A stretch of 54,707 nt of DNA from Solirubrobacterales bacterium (GTDB taxonomy: Bacteria > Actinomycetota > Thermoleophilia > Solirubrobacterales > 70-9): positions 1 through 54,707 of the forward strand of contig JANWHD010000059.1 of the NCBI GenBank assembly GCA_025450585.1. The letters are read 5' to 3'. Below, piece after piece: positions 1 through 6,997 of this stretch. Position numbers and translations under genes: made by a program. A model generated the notes under the pieces. It worked only from the letters and a program-made list of their open reading frames with translations, was not told the DNA's origin and searched no databases. The first letter of the stretch is position 1. Each line of letters begins with the position of its first letter.

Positions 1-96
1 AGTTGAGGTGGTGGATGCGCATGGCGCGGGGAGAGTCTAGTCAGCCTTGAGGGACGATCAGGATCGTCCTCGTATTCCGTCTATCGTTTGAGCTGC

Positions 97-179
97 GCCG
101 GAGTGATGGAACGGTAGACATGATTGATTCAAAATCAATTGCTCGCAAGGGCGTGCGGGTTCGACTCCCGCCTCCGGCA
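97..179 (+). tRNA. tRNA-Leu (CAA)
   Basis: Acceptor arms GCCGGAG/CTCCGGC pair perfectly with discriminator A. The anticodon stem ATTGA/TCAAT holds the loop TTCAAAA, so the anticodon is CAA. A long variable arm and T-arm GTTCGACTC fit a class II tRNA-Leu. The CCA end is not encoded. Confidence 0.95.
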
Positions 180-193
180 TCAGGCGAAGACGA

Positions 194-724
194 TCAGGCC
201 GGCAGCGGAGCGCCGTCGTCCGGTGAGGCGCCGGCGCCGTAGTCCTCGCCGGATCCGATCGGGCGCTCCTCCTCCACATGCCAGTTCTGGTTGAAGGCGT
301 AGAGGGAGATCGCGATCGTGATCAGCTGCAGGATGACGAGGAGGATGACGAGCAGGCCGATCAGCGGTACCGGGATCAGCGCCTCCTCGAAGCCGGCCTT
401 GTCGCGGGCGAACCAGCTGTCGGCGCCGACCGCGCAGAAGATCGCGAGGATCATCGAGAGGGCGGCGGCCACCGGGAGGATGCCGCGGCTCCAGCGCGCC
501 ACCAGGAATGCGAAGAACGCGTAGAGAACCGCGAAGATCAGGCAGATGGTTCCCATGCCGCTGCCGCCGGTCATCAGCGAGAAGCCGGTGATCGTCACCA
601 GGGCCGAGATCGCCGCCGTCGCCGCGAGCAGGAAGACGAGCACGAACTTGGTCGTGATCGACTCGGCCTTCTCGCGATTCGGCCGCCACAGTTCATAACC
701 GGGCCTGACCTCTCCTACCGCCAC
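194..724 (-). CDS. Small multi-pass membrane protein, unknown function
   Basis: The 176-aa protein has about four hydrophobic segments, near residues 27-48, 57-75, 83-101 and 118-142, between a charged N-terminus and an acidic, Pro/Gly-rich C-terminus (GEDYGAGASPDDG). No catalytic motif is visible. It lies between two tRNA-Leu genes, in host chromosome left of the ICE. Codon use is ordinary high-GC, and the competing frames over the same bases are Arg/Pro-rich shadows. I do not recognise the family. Confidence 0.75.
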   Translation of the reverse strand: MAVGEVRPGYELWRPNREKAESITTKFVLVFLLAATAAISALVTITGFSLMTGGSGMGTICLIFAVLYAFFAFLVARWSRGILPVAAALSMILAIFCAVGADSWFARDKAGFEEALIPVPLIGLLVILLVILQLITIAISLYAFNQNWHVEEERPIGSGEDYGAGASPDDGAPLPA

Positions 725-794
725 GCGACGATCATAGAATCTAGGAGTGACGATGCGGCATTGGTCGCGCGTTAAGCCCGAATAGGGCAGCCAC

Positions 795-878
795 GCGGGC
801 GTGGCGGAATTGGCATACGCGCCAGGTTTAGGTCCTGGTGGGCTTCGGCCCGTGGGGGTTCAAGTCCCTCCGCCCGCA
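795..878 (+). tRNA. tRNA-Leu (UAG)
   Basis: Acceptor arms GCGGGCG/CGCCCGC with discriminator A. The anticodon stem CCAGG/CCTGG holds the loop TTTAGGT, giving anticodon TAG. A long variable arm is present. Confidence 0.95.
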
Positions 879-944
879 TCGCGGTATCCAGCCGGATCGC
901 CAGGCTGCGAAACGCCTCTCGGCCCGGCTAGCATGGATTTCCTC

Positions 945-1018
945 GGGGCAGTGGCCCAACTGGCTAAGGCACCGGTCTCCAAAACCGGCGATTCCAGGTT
1001 CGAGTCCTGGCTGCCCCG
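945..1018 (+). tRNA. tRNA-Trp (CCA), integration target of the ICE
   Basis: Acceptor arms GGGGCAG/CTGCCCC with discriminator G. The anticodon stem CCGGT/ACCGG holds loop CTCCAAA, giving anticodon CCA. From the 3' part of the anticodon stem to just past the 3' end (973-1021) the sequence is repeated exactly at 33799-33847. The element therefore recombined into this gene and left it intact. Confidence 0.96.
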
Positions 1019-1021
1019 CTC
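973..1021 (+). repeat. attL: 49-bp direct repeat in tRNA-Trp
   Basis: These 49 bases are identical to 33799-33847 (constant offset 32826). Identity stops on both sides: c972 against g33798, and g1022 against t33848. It covers the anticodon loop, T-arm and acceptor 3' strand, the usual attachment core of tyrosine integrases that target tRNA genes. Confidence 0.95.
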
Positions 1022-1028
1022 GATTCGC

Positions 1029-1040
1029 TTGGCTCTGTAG
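1029..1040 (+). repeat. Left copy of a 12-bp end repeat
   Basis: TTGGCTCTGTAG starts 8 bp inside attL and recurs in the same orientation at 33753-33764, 35 bp before attR. It is a candidate integrase or Xis arm site. Confidence 0.5.
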
Positions 1041-1147
1041 GCCGCATTCCCGCTCCAGGTGCGGGATTGCGGCGGCGCTGCCTCGGATTGGCCGAGAGGT
1101 CAACGGAGGTCAGCGAAAGTCAGAAAAAGGCTGTTTTCGACCCCTTT

Positions 1148-1169
1148 CATTCCCCTGGACATTCCCCTG
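1148..1169 (+). repeat. Left tandem CATTCCCCTG repeat, period 12
   Basis: CATTCCCCTG occurs at 1148-1157 and again at 1160-1169. The right end carries CATTCCCC at 33711-33718 and 33723-33730, also with period 12. Tandem sites near both att cores resemble arm-type binding sites of tyrosine integrases. This role is inferred. Confidence 0.55.
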
Positions 1170-1220
1170 AGAGGCCGTTCCCGGCGTCGTTGTGGGCCAG
1201 CAACCCCTACCGTCTCGGCT

Positions 1221-1874
1221 ATGCACCGGCTGGCCTTTCTTCGGATGGCGTTCAAGCATGGCTGGTCGCGAGTCCGCCACCCCGCCGAGAACCTGAGCCT
1301 GGTCCTGACGCTGCTCGCGGCGTTTGGCCTGCCGACGACGATTGGATTGCTGCGAGACGCGGGGGTTGTCGGCCTGGCGATAGGGCTCGCGGCCGGCGTC
1401 GTCGGGCTGGTCTTCGAGGGCTCCTTCCAGCTCTGGAGTGCCGCGAACGTCGATGATCGTCAGGCCGCCGAGCTGCGAGCCGCCTGCGAACATTGGCGTG
1501 CGGAGGTCGAGCACTTCACAGAGATCCGCAACGCCGCGCGCCCTCCGGTGCCCGAGCGACCCAACAACGCCCGCCGCAATCTCAGTCGGCGAGTTGCTGG
1601 GCTTGACCCGCTACCCGAGCCGGACGTTCAGGACGACCGCGCTGCCCGGGAGGCTGCCGACGCCCACGACCGCGAGACCGTCAGCCGGTACATCGCCGAG
1701 TTCGCCAGGCCGGGCGAGGCGCTGTTCAATGCGCTCGTCCAGCGAGGATCGCTGGCGGGTCAGGATCGTGATCGCGACCTCGTGCGCTCGCCGCGAACCT
1801 GCGATCAGATCGGCGAGGCGCTGCGAATCATCCAAATGGGCGAGTGGGGCGACCTTCGCTGGAATCCGGCGTAG
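1221..1874 (+). CDS. Hypothetical membrane protein, first ICE gene
   Basis: A 217-aa product from the ATG at 1221. An upstream extension to 1059 is possible but would run through the att-proximal repeats and is Arg-rich. Residues about 22-37 and 45-62 form two hydrophobic segments (LSLVLTLLAAFGL; VVGLAIGLAAGVVGLVF). The rest is a soluble, charged domain with coiled-coil potential (RQAAELRAACEHWRAEVEHF). Two N-terminal membrane segments followed by a cytoplasmic helical domain fits a membrane-tethered accessory protein. No family is recognised and no strong Shine-Dalgarno is visible. Confidence 0.6.
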   Translation: MHRLAFLRMAFKHGWSRVRHPAENLSLVLTLLAAFGLPTTIGLLRDAGVVGLAIGLAAGVVGLVFEGSFQLWSAANVDDRQAAELRAACEHWRAEVEHFTEIRNAARPPVPERPNNARRNLSRRVAGLDPLPEPDVQDDRAAREAADAHDRETVSRYIAEFARPGEALFNALVQRGSLAGQDRDRDLVRSPRTCDQIGEALRIIQMGEWGDLRWNPA

Positions 1875-1973
1875 GTAACGAACGGCGGGGGCAGGTCGCC
1901 CCAATGGCAAGGCGTTCCAGCCGCCTGCTTCTCAGCGGTGTCTCCGCCAGCCGGTTCGACTCCGGCCGGGACG

Positions 1974-2234
1974 CTACGACTGCCGCTCCGGGTCGGGTGG
2001 CATGAATAGCGCTCGCCCGGCCCAATCGGGCACAGCTCGATCCAAGGCCGCCCAAGTGTCGTCAGGGCCAACGTAGGGGATCGTGACCTGCCCGTGGTCG
2101 TCAGCTTTGAGCTCAATGGGCGGATGTAGCTTCAACTCGGCGGCGAGCTTCTCCAAGGCGTCGGCGACCTCGGCACGGCCCTCGGCAGTCTCAATTGCTT
2201 TGGGGTAGCAGTAAAGAAACGACACGGCCTCCAT
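1974..2234 (-). CDS. Hypothetical protein, 86 aa
   Basis: Starts at ATG 2234 and encodes a compact soluble protein. It has a helical segment EVADALEKLAAELKL and a C-terminal part with VTIPYVGPDDTWAALDRAVPDWAGRALF. No known motif or signal peptide is seen. It is the last minus-strand gene of the left cargo block, about 58 bp downstream of the membrane protein at 2293-2622, and may share its transcript. The protein-like composition and lack of a better frame support coding. Confidence 0.6.
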   Translation of the reverse strand: MEAVSFLYCYPKAIETAEGRAEVADALEKLAAELKLHPPIELKADDHGQVTIPYVGPDDTWAALDRAVPDWAGRALFMPPDPERQS

Positions 2235-2292
2235 TGAGAAACCGTAGCGCCTGGCGGCTAGCTCGGGAAGTAGCAGGAACCGGGTCCGCGCG

Positions 2293-2622
2293 TCAGGACT
2301 GGTTTTCGATGTGTTCGCGTACCTGTTCCTCGGGACTCGGCAAAGACCAAATCCCGATTGCGCTTAGTCCCTCCCGCAATGGAGAGTTTCGGACGCACCT
2401 TCCGGGTGGGTCAGCATTTGCGAAAAATAGAGGGGGCCAGAGAACGTAGGTCCAGCTCGATTCGACCTGTACCGAGTTAGTCGATCGGGATGCCTCGATA
2501 TCGGCGCAATACTCCCGAACAACCCCAAAGCTAGTGCCGGCCCAAAAAATTACTTGGGCGAGAAGAAACAAAAAAACAAAAAAGGTGGTGACTGCGGCGA
2601 CGATCGGTTGATCGCTGCTCAT
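2293..2622 (-). CDS. Hypothetical single-pass membrane protein
   Basis: The ATG at 2622 overlaps the stop of the upstream lipoprotein gene by ATGA, which indicates translational coupling and decides this start over an in-frame one at 2637. The 109-aa product has one membrane segment near residues 8-29 (AAVTTFFVFLFLLAQVIFWAG), then an extracytoplasmic part with two cysteines. The 5' part of the gene is strikingly AT-rich for this genome (runs of A at 2546-2582), suggesting recent acquisition. Its partner is probably the lipoprotein it is coupled to. Confidence 0.65.
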   Translation of the reverse strand: MSSDQPIVAAVTTFFVFLFLLAQVIFWAGTSFGVVREYCADIEASRSTNSVQVESSWTYVLWPPLFFANADPPGRCVRNSPLREGLSAIGIWSLPSPEEQVREHIENQS

Positions 2623-3182
2623 TCGACGCCTTCGCATTCATGCAACATCGTTTCGGCTATCGACCGCGCGGCTCCATTTTCGTTGTTTGCCAATTCGTAG
2701 AGCCTCGACTTGGAAAGTTCATCGACCCGATCATCAATGCAACCGATTTCAGCATCCGTTGCCCCCTTGCTTTCCAAGGCCGTAAGGAATCCTGCTTTGA
2801 GCTTCTGGCGGGCTTCGTCAGCCTGCGCATCCGTGGGATTCGCCTGATACCCGCCCCCCGACGGTACGCATTCGGCTTCGAGCTTGGCGTTGATTGCGAT
2901 TACGTCTTTTCGTTCGGCCTCCGTAAGCGAGGCTGCCGAGTTCTCGCGTAGCTTTGCCGGTGGAAGGCGTTCAAGCCCGTGCTGGTAGCACCGCGCAACG
3001 GAAGGCTTGGTTCCAGCGGCGATGAGTTCTCGGTAATAAGCCTCAAACGCCTTTGCTCCGTTGGGAGTCGGGAGCGACACGCCTGAACTCGTAGTTGCAT
3101 CCGAAGAAGTATCGACACCGCAGCCAGCTGACACAACCATGATTACTGCTGCTGTTGGAATCAGAATCCGGGCCAGGCGCAT
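2619..3182 (-). CDS. Putative lipoprotein
   Basis: The start at ATG 3182 is set by a strong upstream AAGGGAGCGGGGG and by the signal peptide MRLARILIPTAAVIMVVSAG followed by Cys (lipobox SAGC). The mature part (187 aa in all) is helical and acidic, with four further cysteines (ARCYQHG, LEAECVP, IGCIDDR, LHECEG) that could form two disulphides. It is exported and lipid-anchored by inference. The next gene starts inside its stop codon, so the two probably form a pair at the membrane. The family is not recognised. Confidence 0.7.
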   Translation of the reverse strand: MRLARILIPTAAVIMVVSAGCGVDTSSDATTSSGVSLPTPNGAKAFEAYYRELIAAGTKPSVARCYQHGLERLPPAKLRENSAASLTEAERKDVIAINAKLEAECVPSGGGYQANPTDAQADEARQKLKAGFLTALESKGATDAEIGCIDDRVDELSKSRLYELANNENGAARSIAETMLHECEGVE

Positions 3183-3351
3183 CCCCCGCTCCCTTCGGTG
3201 TTCCCGAAAATGACCGGGGGGAGTATTACACCCCTTCCAGCCAATCAAGCCGGAACGGCAGCAAGCGGCCCGGCCGCCGCTTTCCCTCTGCCTCTCCCGT
3301 TCGGCGGTGCCCTTCCGGCCTCGGTCCTGCGAGCAAGGTCACATAGGCACC

Positions 3352-3495
3352 TGGCTCGTTGATGGGAGTCGTCTGAGCCTGGCAGCGGCCGGCGGCACGT
3401 CAAGGCCCGCTCCGCGGACCTCGCTGGCGCGCCCTTCGGGTGACTTGCCACCTCATCCGCTGCCGGACGGCTCCACGACTCCCATCAACGAGCCA
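3352..3495 (+). promoter_or_regulatory. Structured leader: 21-bp perfect inverted repeat
   Basis: Bases 3352-3372 (TGGCTCGTTGATGGGAGTCGT) are the exact reverse complement of 3475-3495. A weaker inner stem (TGGCAGCGG with CCGCTGCC) lies in the 102-nt loop. The right arm ends directly at the AGGAGG ribosome site of the gene at 3508. A stem this long next to the start could control translation, or act as a folded single-strand promoter. Confidence 0.7.
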
Positions 3496-3507
3496 AGGAG
3501 GTGCGCA

Positions 3508-3801
3508 ATGAGCGCCACGGCCATCCAGTCCTGTCCCACGCAGCTCAACGTGCTCGGCCACTACAGCGTGTCCGACGAGGCGCGTGTCCTGATCGGCCGC
3601 CGCATCGAGGGTGAGGTCTACGTCTACGACTACCCGGTCGACGGCAGGGGCCGCCGCTACTTCGTCGAGCGCGGCTTCGAGTCGAAGGCCGGGCTGGCCG
3701 TCCTGATTGCGGACTACCGCCGTGAGGCTCAGCGCCTCGGCGCCTGCCCAATGAGCAGGGAGGCGATCGAGCGGGGTTTCGAGCTTGCCGCCCTCGCTTA
3801 G
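3508..3801 (+). CDS. Small hypothetical protein of the leading region
   Basis: ATG 3508 follows AAGGAGGTGCGCA, an ideal ribosome site, giving 97 aa. The middle (LIGRRIEGEVYVYDYPVDGRGRRYFVERGF) looks like a small beta-rich domain, followed by a helix (KAGLAVLIADYRREAQRLG). No catalytic motif is seen. It is the first gene of the rightward block that continues with the ParB-like protein, SSB and ArdC, and has its own hairpin leader. A role in early establishment or as a DNA mimic is possible but not shown. Confidence 0.7.
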   Translation: MSATAIQSCPTQLNVLGHYSVSDEARVLIGRRIEGEVYVYDYPVDGRGRRYFVERGFESKAGLAVLIADYRREAQRLGACPMSREAIERGFELAALA

Positions 3802-3808
3802 CCGGCGC

Positions 3809-3869
3809 CCCGCATGGTCGCACGCTTCGCGTGCGGGGGCGGGGGCACCGGCTCCCGCATCGGGCGGGG
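3809..3869 (+). promoter_or_regulatory. Structured leader of the parB-like gene (leader family 2)
   Basis: A hairpin CGCACGC-TTC-GCGTGCG (3819-3835) is followed by a 28-base block (3842-3869) that recurs with two differences at 16385-16412. The hairpin itself recurs almost exactly at 13398-13418. The leader leads into AAAGGAG ahead of ATG 3891. Confidence 0.6.
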
Positions 3870-3890
3870 GCAAGGACAAAGGAGCACCCC

Positions 3891-5411
3891 ATGACTGACC
3901 TAGCGACCCCACTTCTGGAGGTCGACAAGATCGAGGTGGTCGAGGGCTTCAACCCCCGCACCCACATGGACCCCGACGCGCTCGCGCGGCTCGCCGGCAA
4001 CCTCGGCAAGACGGACGTGGTTCAGCCGCTCACCGTTCGCCCGATCGAGGGCGGCAAGTTCGCCGTGATCGCCGGGCACCGGCGCCTGGAGGCGGCGAAG
4101 CTGGCCGGCATCAAGAAAGTGCCGGTTCACGTCCGCAAGAACGGCAACGCCCGCGCGGCGGCACTCTCGGAGAACCTCCACCGCGAAGACCTCGACCCGA
4201 TCGACACGGCTCGTGGGCTCACGGAGCTGGCCGCCGAGCTCAATCTGACGACCAACAAAAAGATCGCCGAGGAGTTGGACGTCTCAGATAGCTGGGTGAG
4301 CCAGCATCTTCGTCTGCTGAAACTCCCCGAGGCGGTCCAGACCTACATCGCCGAGGGTCACGTTCCGGTCGACGCCGAGCGCGACCTGCGCGGGATCGCA
4401 GAGGTCTCACCCAGGATCGCGGAGTGCATCTGCGAGCTGGCAAAGCGCCGCAAGGTCAAGAGCCGCGAGTTCGTCGCTAACTTCGGCGACCTGTTCGAGG
4501 CCGTCGCCCAGGCGCGCTTCGAGGACCGCCCGACGATGATCGACCCCGGCGCGGTTCGCCTCAGCGACGTGATCGCCGACGAGAAGAAGCGCCGCGACCT
4601 CGGCGATCGTCACCTGGCGGCAAAGCCCTACACCCACACCGACAACCCGACGCTGCGCTTCGGCGAAGCCGAGATCGACGCAGCGCGCGCCGCCGGCTGC
4701 CTGGTCGAGCATCAGGTCGACCACGGCGAATGGACCTCGACGGTCGCCTTCATCACCGACGTCGAGGTTGCCGCCGACCTGGCCGAGCGCCTGGTCGAGC
4801 GGATCGTGAAGGAGGAGGCCGAGCGAAAGAAGCGCGAGGAGAAGTGGCGCGCTCAGTCCCAGGGCCGCGAGCCGCTCACTCCCGAGCAGAAGAAAGATGA
4901 GCGGAAGGCCGCTTACAAGGAGCGGCAGGAGAAAGCCGTGGCCGCGCGGAGCTGGAACGGCAGCGTCGGCGGCAACCTGCTCAAGCGTCGCGGCAGCGCC
5001 AGCCGCAAACAGTTCGCTCTCGCCAGGGTCAAGGCGATGGCGATCGCGCTCATCACCGACAACCCGACCCTCGCGGCTCGGGGTCTGCGGCTCGTCACCT
5101 CGCAGCTACAGGAGGTCGAGGTCAAACAGCTCAAGACGACCGGCAAGACCAAAGAGAAGGTCAGCTACGCCGACGCCGAGCAGTCCACGACCTACCTCGT
5201 CAAGCGGGTCATGGACGCCAGCTCGGTCAACGAGGTCACGGAGCTGGTCGGCGACGCGATGATCGCTTCGCTGCTGGCCGACGAGAACGAGCTGCCCCAG
5301 TCAAAGCGGGTGCGTGGTGGCCTCCGCGCTTCCGCCGAGGTGGAAAAGCTGCTCTCCGCCGACATCAAATCGGTGCGTCCGCGGCGCCAGCGCCGCAAGG
5401 GGAGCAACTAG
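3891..5411 (+). CDS. ParB/Spo0J-family DNA-binding protein
   Basis: A 506-aa protein from ATG 3891 (AAAGGAG 7 nt upstream). The N-terminal ParB nuclease-like/CTPase fold spans residues about 7-100, with GHRR at 62-65 and ENLHRED at 94-100. The KorB/ParB helix-turn-helix is at about 121-145 (NKKIAEELDVSDSWVSQHL). The long C-terminal half is charged (EEAERKKREEKWR) and longer than chromosomal ParB. There is no ParA gene in the element, so it may act in stability, as a KorB-like regulator, or in establishment after transfer rather than as a classical partition pair. Distinct from a chromosomal ParB, which would sit beside ParA. Confidence 0.9.
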   Translation: MTDLATPLLEVDKIEVVEGFNPRTHMDPDALARLAGNLGKTDVVQPLTVRPIEGGKFAVIAGHRRLEAAKLAGIKKVPVHVRKNGNARAAALSENLHREDLDPIDTARGLTELAAELNLTTNKKIAEELDVSDSWVSQHLRLLKLPEAVQTYIAEGHVPVDAERDLRGIAEVSPRIAECICELAKRRKVKSREFVANFGDLFEAVAQARFEDRPTMIDPGAVRLSDVIADEKKRRDLGDRHLAAKPYTHTDNPTLRFGEAEIDAARAAGCLVEHQVDHGEWTSTVAFITDVEVAADLAERLVERIVKEEAERKKREEKWRAQSQGREPLTPEQKKDERKAAYKERQEKAVAARSWNGSVGGNLLKRRGSASRKQFALARVKAMAIALITDNPTLAARGLRLVTSQLQEVEVKQLKTTGKTKEKVSYADAEQSTTYLVKRVMDASSVNEVTELVGDAMIASLLADENELPQSKRVRGGLRASAEVEKLLSADIKSVRPRRQRRKGSN

Positions 5412-5419
5412 CCGCATCC

Positions 5420-5450
5420 GGGGAAGGGTCCGCGGGTTGGGCCCTTCCCC
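5420..5450 (+). terminator. GC-rich hairpin after the parB-like gene
   Basis: GGGGAAGGG (5420-5428) pairs with CCCTTCCCC (5442-5450), 9 bp after the stop at 5411, with no U-tract. This may be a terminator of the high-GC type, or part of the next leader. Confidence 0.45.
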
Positions 5451-5557
5451 AGGTCGGTTCCGGGTTGGGCTGTGGGTTGGTCCCGGCCCGGACGCCTAGC
5501 AGACCTCCTCCGGCCCGGGCTTCGCCCGAACCTCCCCCGGCCCGCTCTGGCTGGGCC

Positions 5558-5842
5558 ATGACCAATCCACAGCCACATCCGAGCAGCCCGCCCACTCGCA
5601 AACAGATCAACTACCTGCGCGATCTCGCGCTCGCCAGGGGTCAGACCTTCGCCTACCCCGAGACCTCGCGGGAGGCAAGCAGGGAAATAGGTCGCCTGCT
5701 CGGCGAGGGAAAGACGCCACAGGCGGATCGTCGCCGAGCGGCTCGCGCGATGAGCGCCGAAATGGCTGAGCGGCACGGTGACGCTGCTCGCGTCCGCGAT
5801 CACGAGCTGGGCGGGTACGGCGCAAGCGCTCACTGGCGCTAG
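5558..5842 (+). CDS. DUF3072-like small protein
   Basis: Starting at ATG 5558 the 94-aa product has the pattern TRKQINYLRDLALARGQTF, then a helix with REASREIGRLLGEGK. This resembles the DUF3072-type domain (two short helices, K/Q-x-x-YL start) found in small proteins or at the ends of DNA-associated proteins. The ORF is open further upstream, but that part is Pro/Arg-rich leader sequence. It sits between the parB-like gene and dprA. The role is unknown; the family call is from pattern memory only. Confidence 0.6.
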   Translation: MTNPQPHPSSPPTRKQINYLRDLALARGQTFAYPETSREASREIGRLLGEGKTPQADRRRAARAMSAEMAERHGDAARVRDHELGGYGASAHWR

Positions 5843-5856
5843 CCCCTCGCGTCCGT

Positions 5857-5928
5857 GCGACCCCTCCCGATGCTGGCACGGCTTCGCCGCGCGTCGGGTC
5901 GGGGATCGCCCGCCCGCGAGAGGGCGGG
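5857..5928 (+). repeat. Leader family 1, copy 1 (upstream of dprA)
   Basis: Bases 5857-5914 are identical to 6911-6968 (58 bp). The segment can fold (CGACCC with GGGTCG, inner CGGCTTCGCCG) and ends in a hairpin GCCCGCCC/GGGCGGGC (5907-5928) just before the ribosome site GGAGGAAG. Identity here exceeds that of the genes it precedes, so the leader itself is the conserved unit. Confidence 0.75.
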
Positions 5929-5949
5929 CACCGCGAAACGGAGGAAGAG

Positions 5950-6888
5950 ATGTCTCACTCGCGCGCTTGCCCTACGTGCCTTCGCCGGTCGTGGCTGCTG
6001 AGCCTCGCCGCCCCGTACATCGAGAGGACGGTCGCCCACGCAAGTGCCTCATCCGGGTTCGAGCTGCTGCGCCTTCGCAACGAGGCGCTTGTGGAGGCCG
6101 TCGCCCCCAGGGTCGCATCGACGCTGCTGGCTCGGATCGAGGCGATCCCCGAGCAACGCTTCACCGAGGAGCTGGAGGCCGCCGGCTGCTGGGCCACCTG
6201 TCCCCACGACCGCTTCTACCCGGAGTCGCTGCGAGAGGTTCCCGGCACGCCCTCGGCGTTGATCGCACGCGGAGACGCGGCGGTTCTCGTCGACTTCGAC
6301 TGGAGCGAGGCAGCCACGATCGTCGGCGCTCGCCGTGGGTCGGCCTACGGACGCGAGGTGGCCCGCGCTCTCGGACGCGACCTCGCCGCCGCCGGGCTCA
6401 CCGTCATCAGCGGCCTCGCCTTCGGCATCGACTCCTGCGTCCACCGCGGCGCGCTGGAAGGTGGCCGGACGATCGCCGTGCTCGGCTGCGGCGCCGACAT
6501 CGCCTACCCCGCCGCTCATCGGGGGCTCTGGCGACAGATCGCCGAGCGCGGCCTCGTCCTTTCCGAGCTCGCGCCGGGCACCGCGCCCTGGCGCTGGACG
6601 TTCCCGGCCCGCAGCCGGATCATGGCGGGCCTCGCCGGCATCACGATCGTCGTCGAGGCGGCCGAGCGATCCGGGGCGCTGGACACGGCGGACTTCGCGC
6701 ATCGTTTCGGCAACGAGCGCGGCGCCGTCCCCGGCCCGACCACCTCGCGGCTCTCGGTCGGTCCCAACAACTTGCTCGCCGATCACGCCCACGTCGTCCG
6801 CAGCGCAGAGGACGTGCTCGACGTGTTGCGGGGCAGCGGTCACGCGGCCGACGACCAGGCCGCCGATCCACCGACCGAGCGCCCTTAG
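5950..6888 (+). CDS. dprA: DprA/Smf-family DNA-processing protein
   Basis: A 312-aa protein with the DprA Rossmann-like core: VGARRGSAYG (125-134), ISGLAFGID (153-161), AVLGCGADIAYP (176-187), FPARSRIMAGL (218-228) and PGPTTSRLSVGPNNLLADHA (261-280). DprA binds incoming ssDNA and loads RecA during transformation. Here it sits in an ICE between ParB-like, ArdC and SSB genes, where protecting or processing the incoming T-strand is the likely job. The N-terminus carries a CPTC pair (residues 7-10) and helices typical of the SAM-like extension. It has its own leader (family 1). A genomic dprA is expected elsewhere next to topA or ribonuclease HII genes. Confidence 0.92.
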   Translation: MSHSRACPTCLRRSWLLSLAAPYIERTVAHASASSGFELLRLRNEALVEAVAPRVASTLLARIEAIPEQRFTEELEAAGCWATCPHDRFYPESLREVPGTPSALIARGDAAVLVDFDWSEAATIVGARRGSAYGREVARALGRDLAAAGLTVISGLAFGIDSCVHRGALEGGRTIAVLGCGADIAYPAAHRGLWRQIAERGLVLSELAPGTAPWRWTFPARSRIMAGLAGITIVVEAAERSGALDTADFAHRFGNERGAVPGPTTSRLSVGPNNLLADHAHVVRSAEDVLDVLRGSGHAADDQAADPPTERP

Positions 6889-6910
6889 CGGGCACGGCAC
6901 CCGCTGGCAA

Positions 6911-6980
6911 GCGACCCCTCCCGATGCTGGCACGGCTTCGCCGCGCGTCGGGTCGGGGATCGCCCGCCAGCGGGGCGGGC
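6911..6980 (+). repeat. Leader family 1, copy 2 (upstream of ardC-like gene)
   Basis: The 58-bp segment 6911-6968 is identical to 5857-5914. The terminal hairpin GCCCGCC/GGGCGGGC (6962-6980) keeps its pairing while the loop differs from copy 1. The ribosome site AAGGAGG follows. Confidence 0.75.
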
Positions 6981-6997
6981 CGAGCAAGGAGGCAGAC

